A DNA stretch of 17,275 nucleotides from positions 1-17,275 of the forward strand of contig NZ_JBBMEJ010000031.1 in NCBI RefSeq assembly GCF_040096615.1. The letters run 5' to 3'. A program made the position numbers and the translations under genes. The DNA is from Blautia_A aquisgranensis. GTDB lineage: Bacteria > Bacillota > Clostridia > Lachnospirales > Lachnospiraceae. Position 1 is the stretch's first letter; the number at the start of each line of letters is the position of its first letter. The notes beneath the pieces are model-generated. The model did no database searches. It saw only the letters and a program-made list of their open reading frames with translations, and was not told the origin of the DNA. Shown here piece after piece: positions 6,217 through 13,876 of the stretch.

Positions 6217-7419
6217 TTATTTCTCAGCTTCCGGTGTCTCAGTTACCTCTGTATCCTCTGCTGCTGGTGTCTCGGTTGCTTCTGCTGTGGCAGAATCAGT
6301 TGCTGTAGTATCCTCAGCCGCTGGTGTCTCTGTCACTTCCGCTTCCGGTGTCGGAGTTGGTGTCTGGATCGTAAAGCTGTGATTATCTGTGATCTTGATC
6401 TTCTTGATCAGCTTCTTCTCTTCCTTGATGTCTGCTTTCTTCTTCCAGCCATCTGTTGTATCGTTATAGTAGTCGTCCTTCTTGGTACTTGTCAGAGATT
6501 CTTTCTTATTCTCTGTTGCAGTCTCATCATCTTTGGAATCAAGTCTTACCACATACCAGATGGAATCTGTCTTGATGATATCTTTGTTAACCTCTCCCTC
6601 TTCAAGCTTACGAAGAGCTGTACGCACATCATCCGGATAAGCGTCACCGTTCGTCGCACTGTCATCACCTTCCTCATAGGTCGGGCATGTGCCGGTCGTT
6701 GCTGTCATATTTTCATCAATTTCTTTACCGATCTCGCTGAAATCTGCTGTTGTATCCTCATTGAGCTTATCAAGAAATTTCTGGATATTCTCCTCGTTCT
6801 TCTTCGCATCATCATCTGTAACATTGTCACCGCTGACTCTTACGCTCGCATAGCTGAAAGCCATCTGCTGATATTCCTTCTCATCAAGCTTGATATCTGC
6901 TTTTGCCTCAATGGCATCCTTCATCTTGAGATCATAAGTCTCAAGTTCAAGGAATTTCTTAACATCATCTTCACTTACCGCAAGCTCCGCGATCGTCTCA
7001 TCTGTATTGGCTGCCATAAAGTTCTTCGCAGCTTCCTCGATTGCCTTCTGCTCATCGTCTGTGATCTCTACATCATACTCAGACGCATGCTCCTTCTCCA
7101 GGCACATCTTCTCAACAGACTCAACCGTTGTTGTCACTGCATTCTCGCCATAAGTCTCGTCAGACTCATCTTCCATCTTGGTATCCCAGATTGACATGGA
7201 ATCACTGTTTCCGCCAAGATACATCTTATACATAGCCTCAGCCTGGGCCTGCTGCATACGTGCCGCAAGATTTACCACACCAAGAGATACTTCTTCTTTA
7301 TTAACGGTTACTGCTGTTTTTGTACCGTCAAGCTTTTTGCTTCCGCAGCCAGTCATCATGCCTGCTGCTGTAACACAGACAAGAGCAGTAAGTGCGATTT
7401 TTTTTGCTGAATTTTTCAT
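6217..7419 (-). CDS. Lipoprotein foldase of the SurA/PrsA (peptidyl-prolyl isomerase-like) type
   Basis: The product (400 residues) begins MKNSAKKIALTALVCVTAAG and has a lipobox MTGC with C25, so it should be a membrane-anchored lipoprotein outside the cell. The helical N-terminal region (about 50-190) and the later stretch ending LEEGEVNKDIIKTDSIWYVVRL resemble SurA/PrsA foldases, but the parvulin-like part (about 195-315) is degenerate, so isomerase activity is uncertain and a chaperone role is likelier. The C-terminus (about 350-400) is a Thr/Pro/Glu/Ala-rich tail, probably spanning cell wall. I chose the ATG at 7417-7419 because GGAGG lies 5 nt upstream; the ATG at 7429-7431 overlaps that site. 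It has its own promoter and follows mfd, an arrangement common in Lachnospiraceae. Confidence 0.82.
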   Translation of the reverse strand: MKNSAKKIALTALVCVTAAGMMTGCGSKKLDGTKTAVTVNKEEVSLGVVNLAARMQQAQAEAMYKMYLGGNSDSMSIWDTKMEDESDETYGENAVTTTVESVEKMCLEKEHASEYDVEITDDEQKAIEEAAKNFMAANTDETIAELAVSEDDVKKFLELETYDLKMKDAIEAKADIKLDEKEYQQMAFSYASVRVSGDNVTDDDAKKNEENIQKFLDKLNEDTTADFSEIGKEIDENMTATTGTCPTYEEGDDSATNGDAYPDDVRTALRKLEEGEVNKDIIKTDSIWYVVRLDSKDDETATENKKESLTSTKKDDYYNDTTDGWKKKADIKEEKKLIKKIKITDNHSFTIQTPTPTPEAEVTETPAAEDTTATDSATAEATETPAAEDTEVTETPEAEK

Positions 7420-7480
7420 TTCTTCCTCCATCTATCCCGTCCATAAAAACCTGTGTCCGGCATTTATTCCATAATATTTG

Positions 7481-7509
7481 ATTATAAACGCTTTCATCTT
7501 CAAGAGCAA
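7481..7509 (-). promoter_or_regulatory. Promoter of the foldase lipoprotein gene
   Basis: On the minus strand TTGCTC (7504-7509) and TATAAT (7481-7486) are 17 bp apart. This makes the foldase gene independently transcribed, with a leader of about 55 nt, although it is in line with mfd. Confidence 0.65.
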
Positions 7510-7542
7510 GGAATTTCATAAACATCCACGACATTTCACAAT

Positions 7543-7583
7543 TTATCCACATCTATTTTGTCGAAAATCCTGTATTTTCCACA
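7543..7583 (+). promoter_or_regulatory. Two DnaA-box-like 9-mers upstream of the foldase promoter
   Basis: TTATCCACA (7543-7551) is the exact DnaA-box consensus, and TTTTCCACA (7575-7583) also fits TTWTNCACA. They are in the same orientation, 32 bp apart (about three helical turns). Weaker ATCCAC-containing copies lie nearby (7523-7530, and on the minus strand around 7608-7618). This could be a DnaA-binding regulatory or titration site. The second box overlaps the mfd terminator hairpin, so chance plays a part. Confidence 0.35.
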
Positions 7584-7590
7584 GGATTTT
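7561..7590 (-). terminator. Terminator downstream of mfd
   Basis: AAAATCCTGT (7564-7573) and ACAGGATTTT (7581-7590) form a perfect 10-bp stem with a 7-nt loop. On the minus strand the stem ends in TTTT followed by CGAC, so the T-tract is short. It lies about 40 bp after the mfd stop and before the foldase promoter, separating the two transcripts at least partly. Confidence 0.6.
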
Positions 7591-7631
7591 GTATTTTATA
7601 CCGATCATCGTGGATGAATTCATACCATAAC

Positions 7632-10600
7632 CTATTCCAGCGGTTCTGCATGTTTTGCAAGCTCGCCGGCAAATTTCATCAGCTCTTCGATCAGCCTTCC
7701 CTGTGGCATCAGGATAAACTTCGGCTCCTGATCTGCCTTGAACTGCAGTCCTCTCCTGTACTGTGCCAGGATCGCCGGAATTACTGCAGGATCCAGCTTT
7801 GCTTTTTCGTAAAGAGTGATCCGCACATCTTTTCCAAGCTGTTTGATCTCTGTCACATATCCCTGATGAGCAAGTGCTTTCAGCTGTGCAATGGCAAGAA
7901 GATTCAGAACAGCTTTTCCCGGCTCTCCGAAACGGTCGATCAGCTCCTCCAGCATATCATCGTACTCCTGCTGGCTTTGAATACCTGCAATACGCTTATA
8001 AATATCCAGTTTCTGAAATTCATTGCTGATATAAGAATCCGGGATAAACGCATCAATATTCAGATCAATGGTCGTCTCAAAATCATCCATAGTCTGGATT
8101 CCTTTTGCCTCCTTGACAGCCTCACTGAGCATCTTGCAGTAAAGATCATAACCAACTGCATTCATATGTCCGTGCTGCTGGGCACCAAGAAGATTTCCCG
8201 CTCCGCGAAGCTCCAGATCCTTCATGGCGATCTTGAATCCGCTTCCAAGATCTGAATATTCCCGCATGGCGCTGAGACGTTTTTCCGCATTTTCCTGCAG
8301 CATCTTGTTCTTCGTGTACATCAGAAACGCATAGGCAGTTCTGTTGGAGCGGCCCACACGGCCACGGAGCTGATACAGCTGTGAAAGCCCATATCTGTCG
8401 GAATCGTGAATGATCATGGTATTTACATTGGAAATATCCAGGCCGGTCTCAATGATCGTGGTAGAAACCAGCACATCCACATCTCCGTTGATAAAATCAT
8501 ACATTACCTGCTCCAGCTCACGCTGGCTCATCTGCCCATGGGCAAAATCAACTCTTGCTTCCGGCACAAGCTTCGATATCCGAAGAGCCACCTCCGCAAT
8601 ATCATTGACCCGATTGTATACATAGTAAACCTGCCCGCCACGGCGAAGCTCTCTGCGAATGGCTTCCCGGACTGTCTCCTCATCGTACTCCATAACATAC
8701 GTCTGGATCGGTACACGATCCATCGGAGGCTCCTCCAGAACACTCATATCACGAATGCCGATCAGACTCATGTGCAGAGTACGTGGAATCGGTGTGGCAG
8801 TCAGAGTCAGCACATCCACATCCTTTTTCATCTGCTTGATCTTTTCTTTGTGAGTGACACCGAAACGCTGCTCCTCATCAATGATCAGGAGTCCCAGATT
8901 TTTGAATTCCACATCCTTGGAAAGAACACGATGCGTACCGATCACGATATCTACCTGACCTTTTCTGATACCCTCGATGGTCTTTTTCTGCTGGGCAGAA
9001 GTACGGAAACGGCAGAGCAGATCCACCTTCACCGGAAACTCCTTCATACGCTGTACAAAGGTGTTGTAATGCTGCTGGGCAAGGATCGTAGTCGGAACCA
9101 GATAAACCACCTGTCTGCTCTCCTGAACCGCTTTAAAAGCCGCCCGAAGCGCAACCTCCGTCTTTCCGTACCCCACATCGCCGCACACAAGACGATCCAT
9201 GATCTTGGTACTCTCCATATCTCTCTTGGTATCCTCGATCGCAGCAAGCTGATCCTCTGTTTCCTCATAAGGAAACATCTCTTCAAATTCCTTCTGCCAC
9301 ACTGTATCCGGACCACAGACGTAGCCTTCTTTTTCCTGGCGGACAGCATAAAGCTCCACCAGCTCTTTTGCGATATTTTTGACAGCTCCCTTTACCCGGC
9401 TCTTGGTCTTGTTCCACTCCTGGCCGCCGAGCTTGTTCAGCTTCGGTGTCCTGGCATTATCGGAAGCTCCGGAATATTTCTGCAGCGCATCCAGCTGGGT
9501 TGCCAGAATATAGAGATTGCTGCCTCCGCGATATTCGATCTTGATGTAATCCTTTACAACACGGTCAACCTCCACTTTTTCAATTCCACGGTAGATTCCA
9601 AGTCCGTGTTTCTCGTGAACCACCAGATCACCGATGGAAAGCTCTGCAAAATCCTGGATCCTGTCTCCGCTGTATTTCTTCTTTTTTTTGCGTTTTTTCT
9701 GCTCCTTGCCAAAAATATCAGACTCAGTCATCACCGCAAATTTGATCAGCGGATACTCAAAACCTCTTCGCGCATGGCCATAAACCACCATGATCTCGCC
9801 CGGATTGATGACGCGGTCATAATCCTGTCTATAAAAGGCGTTCAAACCTTCTTCCGAGAGATCCTTTGCCAGACGCTCTGCCCTTGTTCTGGAGCCGGAG
9901 AGCAATGCAATACGGTAGCCCTGGCTTTTATACTGCTGAAGATCCTTTACCAGAAGCTCAAAGCTGCTGTTGTAGGAATTTACGGATTTCACGGTAAGGT
10001 CAAATTCCTCTGTGATCTTCCAGCCGGAACGCCTTGGTGAAAGCGCGGAAACTGCCACACAGTTCCTTCTGTTCAGATTTTTCTGAACCTCCTTGAAACT
10101 GCAGAGCCACTGCTCCGGAAGGTTCGTCTCCCCTTTTTCTTCTCTGTGCATACGGCTCTGACGATACTCTTCCTCAACGCCTTCTCCGTTCTCAGTCAGA
10201 TGATTCGGCTCATCCAGAAACAGCAGCGTTTTTTCCTCCGGAAAATAATCCAGGAAAGATACCATATCTTTTCCGTCGTTCTTCTCCACTGCCGGATAGA
10301 TCGTGATCTCATCCACATTTTCCAGGGAACGCTGGCTTTCCGCATCAAAGCTTCGGATCGAATCGATCTCATCGTCCCAGAGCTCAATACGCCACGGATT
10401 GTCCTCTGTCAGCGGATAAATATCGATAATACCTCCACGGACGGAAAACTGTCCCGGAAGCTCCACCTGCCCGACACGCTCAAATCCACGCTCTACAAGA
10501 TCTGTTTTCAGCTTTTCCAGATTCACCACACTGTCACTCTTAAAATGCAGAAGACTGTTCCGTATCTTCTCCAGAGGCATCAGAAAATCCATGCATCCGT

Positions 10601-10958
10601 CTATACTTGTGACAACGGTTACGTTTTCCTGCTCCAGAAGTGCACGGATCACCCGCATACGCTGACGGATCAGAAGGTTTCCATGGATATCCGCCTGAAA
10701 AAACAGAAGATCCTTTGCCGGATAAAAATATACATTTTTGTCATAGAAACGGTAATCCTCATAGATTTCCTTCGCATGCCTCTCATCATCCGCAAGAATC
10801 AGATGATATGGAAAAAGCCCGGAAAGTCCATACATCAGATGGACCTTCTGGGACTCCATGCATCCGGAAACTGTAAGAATTCCGCGGTTTGCGCCACAGC
10901 GCTTTTTTATTTCGTCAAACTCTGCAAGACCCTGCAGAGGCTGCAAAAATGCTTCCAT
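7632..10958 (-). CDS. mfd: Transcription-repair coupling factor Mfd
   Basis: This 1108-residue protein is a full-length Mfd, the ATP-driven translocase that removes RNA polymerase stalled at DNA lesions and recruits UvrA. The UvrB-like N-terminal module is at about 1-330 (LPGQFSVRGGIIDIYPL). The CarD-like RNA-polymerase-interaction domain covers about 435-500 (IGDLVVHEKHGLGIYRGI). The RecG-like motor has Walker A GDVGYGKT (593-600), the DEEQ box (694-697), TATPIPRTL, and motif VI QLRGRVGRSNRTAY. The C-terminal TRCF domain is at about 960-1060. GAGG 6 nt before the ATG supports the start. The gene follows pth by 14 bp, the usual pth-mfd pair, and is followed by a terminator. Nothing looks damaged. 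Confidence 0.98.
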   Translation of the reverse strand: MEAFLQPLQGLAEFDEIKKRCGANRGILTVSGCMESQKVHLMYGLSGLFPYHLILADDERHAKEIYEDYRFYDKNVYFYPAKDLLFFQADIHGNLLIRQRMRVIRALLEQENVTVVTSIDGCMDFLMPLEKIRNSLLHFKSDSVVNLEKLKTDLVERGFERVGQVELPGQFSVRGGIIDIYPLTEDNPWRIELWDDEIDSIRSFDAESQRSLENVDEITIYPAVEKNDGKDMVSFLDYFPEEKTLLFLDEPNHLTENGEGVEEEYRQSRMHREEKGETNLPEQWLCSFKEVQKNLNRRNCVAVSALSPRRSGWKITEEFDLTVKSVNSYNSSFELLVKDLQQYKSQGYRIALLSGSRTRAERLAKDLSEEGLNAFYRQDYDRVINPGEIMVVYGHARRGFEYPLIKFAVMTESDIFGKEQKKRKKKKKYSGDRIQDFAELSIGDLVVHEKHGLGIYRGIEKVEVDRVVKDYIKIEYRGGSNLYILATQLDALQKYSGASDNARTPKLNKLGGQEWNKTKSRVKGAVKNIAKELVELYAVRQEKEGYVCGPDTVWQKEFEEMFPYEETEDQLAAIEDTKRDMESTKIMDRLVCGDVGYGKTEVALRAAFKAVQESRQVVYLVPTTILAQQHYNTFVQRMKEFPVKVDLLCRFRTSAQQKKTIEGIRKGQVDIVIGTHRVLSKDVEFKNLGLLIIDEEQRFGVTHKEKIKQMKKDVDVLTLTATPIPRTLHMSLIGIRDMSVLEEPPMDRVPIQTYVMEYDEETVREAIRRELRRGGQVYYVYNRVNDIAEVALRISKLVPEARVDFAHGQMSQRELEQVMYDFINGDVDVLVSTTIIETGLDISNVNTMIIHDSDRYGLSQLYQLRGRVGRSNRTAYAFLMYTKNKMLQENAEKRLSAMREYSDLGSGFKIAMKDLELRGAGNLLGAQQHGHMNAVGYDLYCKMLSEAVKEAKGIQTMDDFETTIDLNIDAFIPDSYISNEFQKLDIYKRIAGIQSQQEYDDMLEELIDRFGEPGKAVLNLLAIAQLKALAHQGYVTEIKQLGKDVRITLYEKAKLDPAVIPAILAQYRRGLQFKADQEPKFILMPQGRLIEELMKFAGELAKHAEPLE

Positions 10959-10972
10959 ACAAACCTCAATTC

Positions 10973-11554
10973 TTATAAAGTTTTAGGCTTTTTCCTGTTA
11001 TATTTATTCATTGCCGCATCTACGCCCTCAGACAGAATCAGCTCCACAGCATCTGCTGCATCACGGATTCCCTCGTCCACAAGCTTGCGGTCACTGTCCG
11101 AAAAATGGCCCAGCACAAAATCTGCCAGATCCCATCCCTTCGGCTTCGCACCCACACCCACACGGATGCGGATAAATTTCTCAGTTCCGAGACGGCGGAT
11201 GATATCCTTGATTCCGTTATGTCCGCCTGCACTTCCCTGCTTACGCACGCGGAGCTGTCCCGGCTCCAGATCAATATCATCGTAAATAACGATCAGCTCT
11301 GTCTCCGGATCGATCTTGAAATAGCTGGACATTTCCTGGATAGGACCACCGCTTAAATTCATATAGGAAATTGGTTTCATCAGGATCGCTTTTTCGCCGC
11401 CGATGATTCCTTTTCCATACATGGCATTAAATTTTACGCCGCCCTGGGGTACATTATGCTTCTCCACAAGACAGTCAATGGTATCAAATCCCATGTTATG
11501 GCGGGTTGCCTCATACTGCTTCCCCGGATTTCCCAAACCTGCAATCAAATACAT
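10973..11554 (-). CDS. pth: Peptidyl-tRNA hydrolase
   Basis: The 193-residue enzyme cleaves the ester bond of peptidyl-tRNAs released from stalled ribosomes, recycling tRNA. The conserved residues are present: N9 (GLGNPG), the catalytic H19 (TRHNMGF), N66 (MNLSGG), D92 (IYDDIDL) and N113 (GGHNG). The C-terminus KYNRKKPKTL is basic, as usual. AAGGAG lies 5 nt before the ATG. The gene starts 15 bp after the upstream CobW-like gene and ends 14 bp before mfd, so it sits in the middle of a tightly packed transcription unit. Confidence 0.97.
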   Translation of the reverse strand: MYLIAGLGNPGKQYEATRHNMGFDTIDCLVEKHNVPQGGVKFNAMYGKGIIGGEKAILMKPISYMNLSGGPIQEMSSYFKIDPETELIVIYDDIDLEPGQLRVRKQGSAGGHNGIKDIIRRLGTEKFIRIRVGVGAKPKGWDLADFVLGHFSDSDRKLVDEGIRDAADAVELILSEGVDAAMNKYNRKKPKTL

Positions 11555-11569
11555 AAAAGCTCCTTAAGT

Positions 11570-12520
11570 TTAGTTAAAATATACCATCTCATCAGCAAGC
11601 GGCTCGCATACTTCCACATGCTCTGCATAAAGCACGATGCCCTCTCCCTGATATTCCATTCTCTTCTCAAATGCAACCTTTGCAGTAACCTCTACCCACT
11701 GTCCTTCTGCGATCTTCGGTGCAAAAGCACTCTTGCAGATATATCCAAGGAAAGTCGTATCATCTGCACAACAGGTCATTGCAGTTCTCCCCGGAACAAA
11801 GAATTTGCTTCCCATTCCGCGTGGCTTCATGGCACGTGCCTTGAAATGAACGGTTTTTCCAACATAACGGTCCGGATGGTCCATGGAATCTACAAACCAG
11901 ATTCCGTAATCCTCCGGAAGAATATCGATCACCGGTGCGTCAATATCGAACGGCATCTCGTCTTCAAAAAGATCTCCAAGCTCGCCTTCCTCATCCTCAA
12001 AGATGATCTCAGCGCGCTGATTTACCACCTTGATGCTTCTTCTGTAGGAAGGAAGCGGATCATCCTCCTCGCAGCGGTTGAAGATAACCATGTCTGCATT
12101 GCGGACCATGTCCATAAAAAGGGACTTCATATTCGCCATGTAAACCTGGAAAGTGCTGGAATCCACGCAGGTGATATGCTGCTCTACTGCCCAGCCGTCC
12201 GGCTTCTCCATCTCTTCAAACTTGCTTACCAGCCACATGCCATTGTACTCAACGATCACGCGCTCCGGCTGATACAGGATCTCCATTGCCGCAAGTCTCT
12301 CCGGTGTAAGCTCTTCCTCACTCTCAATGATCTCCACATCGGTGTTATGCTGCTTCAGTGCTTCCACATCATACTCTTCTTCTCCCTCTTCGCAGAGAAT
12401 GAGAAGTGTTTTTCCATCGATCTGGAAATAATCCTGCTGCAGGGTAAAGTTCAGGAAAGAGGTCTTGCCGCTTTCCAGAAAACCTGTGATCAGATAAATG
12501 GGAACTCTGGTCTCTTCCAT
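11570..12520 (-). CDS. Divergent CobW/COG0523-like GTPase fused to a YcgQ/DUF1980-like domain
   Basis: The 316-residue protein starts as a G3E-type P-loop GTPase: Walker A GFLESGKT (13-20) and an NRCE guanine-specificity-like motif (148-151). It lacks the CxCC metal site of COG0523 proteins, and the usual EPSG is E91-Y-N-G94. Residues about 205-316 (IWFVDSMDHPDRYVGKTVHF through RTAMTCCADD to ADEMVYFN) resemble the C-terminal domain of YcgQ/DUF1980 (TIGR03943) proteins, partners of YcgR-type permeases linked to zinc in Bacillus; this match is from memory. The CC pair (250-251) is the best candidate metal ligand. The ATG is 6 nt after AGGA. It follows the His-rich CobW gene by 84 bp and precedes pth by 15 bp. 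Confidence 0.75.
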   Translation of the reverse strand: MEETRVPIYLITGFLESGKTSFLNFTLQQDYFQIDGKTLLILCEEGEEEYDVEALKQHNTDVEIIESEEELTPERLAAMEILYQPERVIVEYNGMWLVSKFEEMEKPDGWAVEQHITCVDSSTFQVYMANMKSLFMDMVRNADMVIFNRCEEDDPLPSYRRSIKVVNQRAEIIFEDEEGELGDLFEDEMPFDIDAPVIDILPEDYGIWFVDSMDHPDRYVGKTVHFKARAMKPRGMGSKFFVPGRTAMTCCADDTTFLGYICKSAFAPKIAEGQWVEVTAKVAFEKRMEYQGEGIVLYAEHVEVCEPLADEMVYFN

Positions 12521-12537
12521 AAATTATCCTGTCAGTC

Positions 12538-12559
12538 ACTGTCCGTTAAACCGGACAGT
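12538..12559. other. Perfect hairpin between the two adjacent CobW-type genes
   Basis: ACTGTCCG (12538-12545) and CGGACAGT (12552-12559) form a perfect 8-bp stem with a 6-nt loop in the 84-bp gap. No T-tract follows on the minus strand, so it is more likely an RNA-processing or stability element, or an operator, than a terminator. The downstream gene's ribosome site starts about 8 bp after the hairpin. Confidence 0.5.
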
Positions 12560-12604
12560 AACTGTTTCCTTTCTGTAAAAAATCTGATTCAAAAATTTCT
12601 CTTA

Positions 12605-13717
12605 TTATGCGATTCCAAAAAGCTCTTCCAGTGCATGCTCATCCAGCTTGGAACCGATCACGCACAGACGGCCTGTGTATTCCGGTGCTCCCTCACGGAT
12701 CTCTGTTTCCTCCGGAACCATATCAAAATAGATCCATGTTCCGTCTTCTGCAGGAAGCATTCCTTTTGCACGGAGGATGATACCGTATTTGTCAGACTCG
12801 GAAAGTGCCTCCAGCATCTTCTCAAGACCCTCACGTGTATATTTCTTAATTGTCTCACGGCCCCAGCTTGTGAAAACTTCATCTGCATGATGATGGTGAT
12901 GATCATGTCCGCAGCCGCACTCCTCATCATGATCGTGGTGATGATGATGCTCATGCTCCTCATGGTCATGATCGTGTCCACAGCCGCACTCCTCATCATG
13001 ATCGTGGTGATGATGGTGCTCATGCTCCTCATGGTCATGATCGTGTCCACAGCCACACTCTCCGTCATGATGATGGTGATGATGCTCATGCTCTTCCTCA
13101 AGCATTTCCTGCTCCAGGGATACCGGATGCTCCATAACCTCTACCAGCTTCTTTCCATCCAGATTCTCGATCGGAGTTGTGATGATAGCTGCATCCTTAT
13201 TCAGGCTGCGAAGAAGCTCCAGGGACTCCTGAACTTTTTTCTCGGATGCAATATCTGTACGGCTCATAATGATAGCACCGGCATACTGGATCTGATTGTC
13301 AAAGAACTCACCGAAGTTCTTCATGTACATCTTACATTTCTTGGCATCTACAACAGTTGTATAGCTGTTCAGTTTGATATCAACCTCATCCTGAACACCC
13401 TGTACTGCCTTGATAACATCAGAAAGCTTACCTACACCGGATGGCTCGATAAGGATTCTGTCCGGATTATATTTGGAAACAACTTCCTTAAGAGAAGTAC
13501 CGAAATCACCAACAAGTGAGCAGCAGATACATCCGGAATTCATCTCACGGATCTGGATACCTGCTTCTTTCAGGAAACCACCGTCAATACCAATCTCGCC
13601 AAACTCGTTCTCGATCAGAACGACCTGCTCACCGTTAAATCCGTCTTTCAGAAGTTTTTTGATCAGAGTTGTTTTTCCGGCACCAAGGAAACCGGAGATA
13701 ATATCAATTTTTACCAT
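12605..13717 (-). CDS. His-rich CobW/COG0523 GTPase, putative zinc metallochaperone
   Basis: The 370-residue protein is a canonical COG0523 G3E GTPase: Walker A GFLGAGKT (9-16), the metal-binding GCICC motif (C63-x-C65-C66), EPSG (91-94) and SRTD (152-155) at the NKxD position. Residues 210-277 hold three 23-residue repeats built on ECGCGHDHDHEEHEHHHHH, with 33 His and 6 Cys in all. The C-terminal CobW_C domain follows (about 281-370). Such proteins deliver zinc (ZNG1/YciC type), cobalt (CobW) or nickel (HypB/UreG relatives); CxCC plus a His-rich stretch fits zinc best, which is inference. The ATG at 13715-13717 is 10 nt after AAGGAG; the 20 extra upstream codons run through the leader hairpin. 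It heads the operon leading to pth-mfd. Confidence 0.92.
   Translation of the reverse strand: MVKIDIISGFLGAGKTTLIKKLLKDGFNGEQVVLIENEFGEIGIDGGFLKEAGIQIREMNSGCICCSLVGDFGTSLKEVVSKYNPDRILIEPSGVGKLSDVIKAVQGVQDEVDIKLNSYTTVVDAKKCKMYMKNFGEFFDNQIQYAGAIIMSRTDIASEKKVQESLELLRSLNKDAAIITTPIENLDGKKLVEVMEHPVSLEQEMLEEEHEHHHHHHDGECGCGHDHDHEEHEHHHHHDHDEECGCGHDHDHEEHEHHHHHDHDEECGCGHDHHHHHADEVFTSWGRETIKKYTREGLEKMLEALSESDKYGIILRAKGMLPAEDGTWIYFDMVPEETEIREGAPEYTGRLCVIGSKLDEHALEELFGIA
12887..13090. repeat. 69-bp tandem repeat coding His/Cys-rich metal-binding region
   Basis: Three copies of a 69-bp (23-codon) unit code for the His/Cys-rich stretch, with CGC motifs at residues 221-223, 244-246 and 267-269, exactly 23 residues apart. 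Two copies are nearly identical at the DNA level, which points to recent duplication. The length is a multiple of three, so copy number can vary without a frameshift. Confidence 0.85.
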
Positions 13718-13746
13718 TTTGTATACACTCCTTTTAACGTAGTTTG

Positions 13747-13772
13747 ACCAGGAAGTACGGATACCCCCTGGT
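13747..13772 (-). promoter_or_regulatory. Leader hairpin of the His-rich CobW transcript
   Basis: On the minus strand the RNA forms an 11-bp stem: ACCAGG/CCUGGU, two G-U pairs, then GUA/UAC, closed by a UCCG tetraloop. The two central pairs work only in the minus-strand RNA (A-C mismatches on the other strand), which supports an RNA structure over a DNA operator. It lies between the promoter and the ribosome site (the AAGGAG starts about 14 nt after the stem). No T-tract follows. Confidence 0.5.
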
Positions 13773-13780
13773 TGCATCTT

Positions 13781-13823
13781 TATACTACTTTGTATTATAC
13801 CCGTTTTTGTTTCAGTGAGACAA
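13781..13823 (-). promoter_or_regulatory. Promoter and overlapping dyad of the His-rich CobW operon
   Basis: On the minus strand TTGTCT (about 13818-13823) and TATAAT (13794-13799) are 18 bp apart. A dyad TATACTAC-TTT-GTATTATA (13781-13799, 7 of 8 bases matched) covers the -10 and the start site, where a repressor would act. It does not match the Bacillus Zur box well, so the regulator is unknown. Confidence 0.5.
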
Positions 13824-13844
13824 CAGATAAAGACAGGGATGTGA

Positions 13845-13875
13845 AAAACTCACACCCCCGTAATCCATTCATCTT
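13845..13875 (-). terminator. Weak terminator after the 77-aa gene
   Basis: Just after the stop of the small gene, the minus strand has GGGGTGTGA paired with TCACATCCC (one G-U pair) around a short T-rich loop, followed by TGTCTTT. The T-tract is poor, so read-through into the CobW operon is likely. Confidence 0.4.
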
Positions 13876-13876
13876 A

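Noticed and set aside
6158..6382. A 74-codon + strand frame with Ser/Val/Ala-rich repeats
   Set aside because: It is the complement of the low-complexity Thr/Pro/Glu tail of the foldase lipoprotein and starts in the terminator.
8406..11285. Long + strand open frames (544 and 379 codons) opposite mfd and pth
   Set aside because: They are shadows of mfd and pth caused by codon bias, with atypical composition and no start signals.
12887..13090. 69-bp repeats that might suggest a CRISPR or minisatellite
   Set aside because: They have no unique spacers and encode an in-frame His/Cys metal-binding stretch typical of COG0523 proteins.
11456..13519. A 687-codon open frame on the + strand antisense to the two CobW-type genes and the start of pth
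   Set aside because: It runs across three well-supported minus-strand genes and their intergenic gaps, has no ribosome site or known domain, and its Met/Val/Leu-rich stretch is simply the complement of the His repeats.
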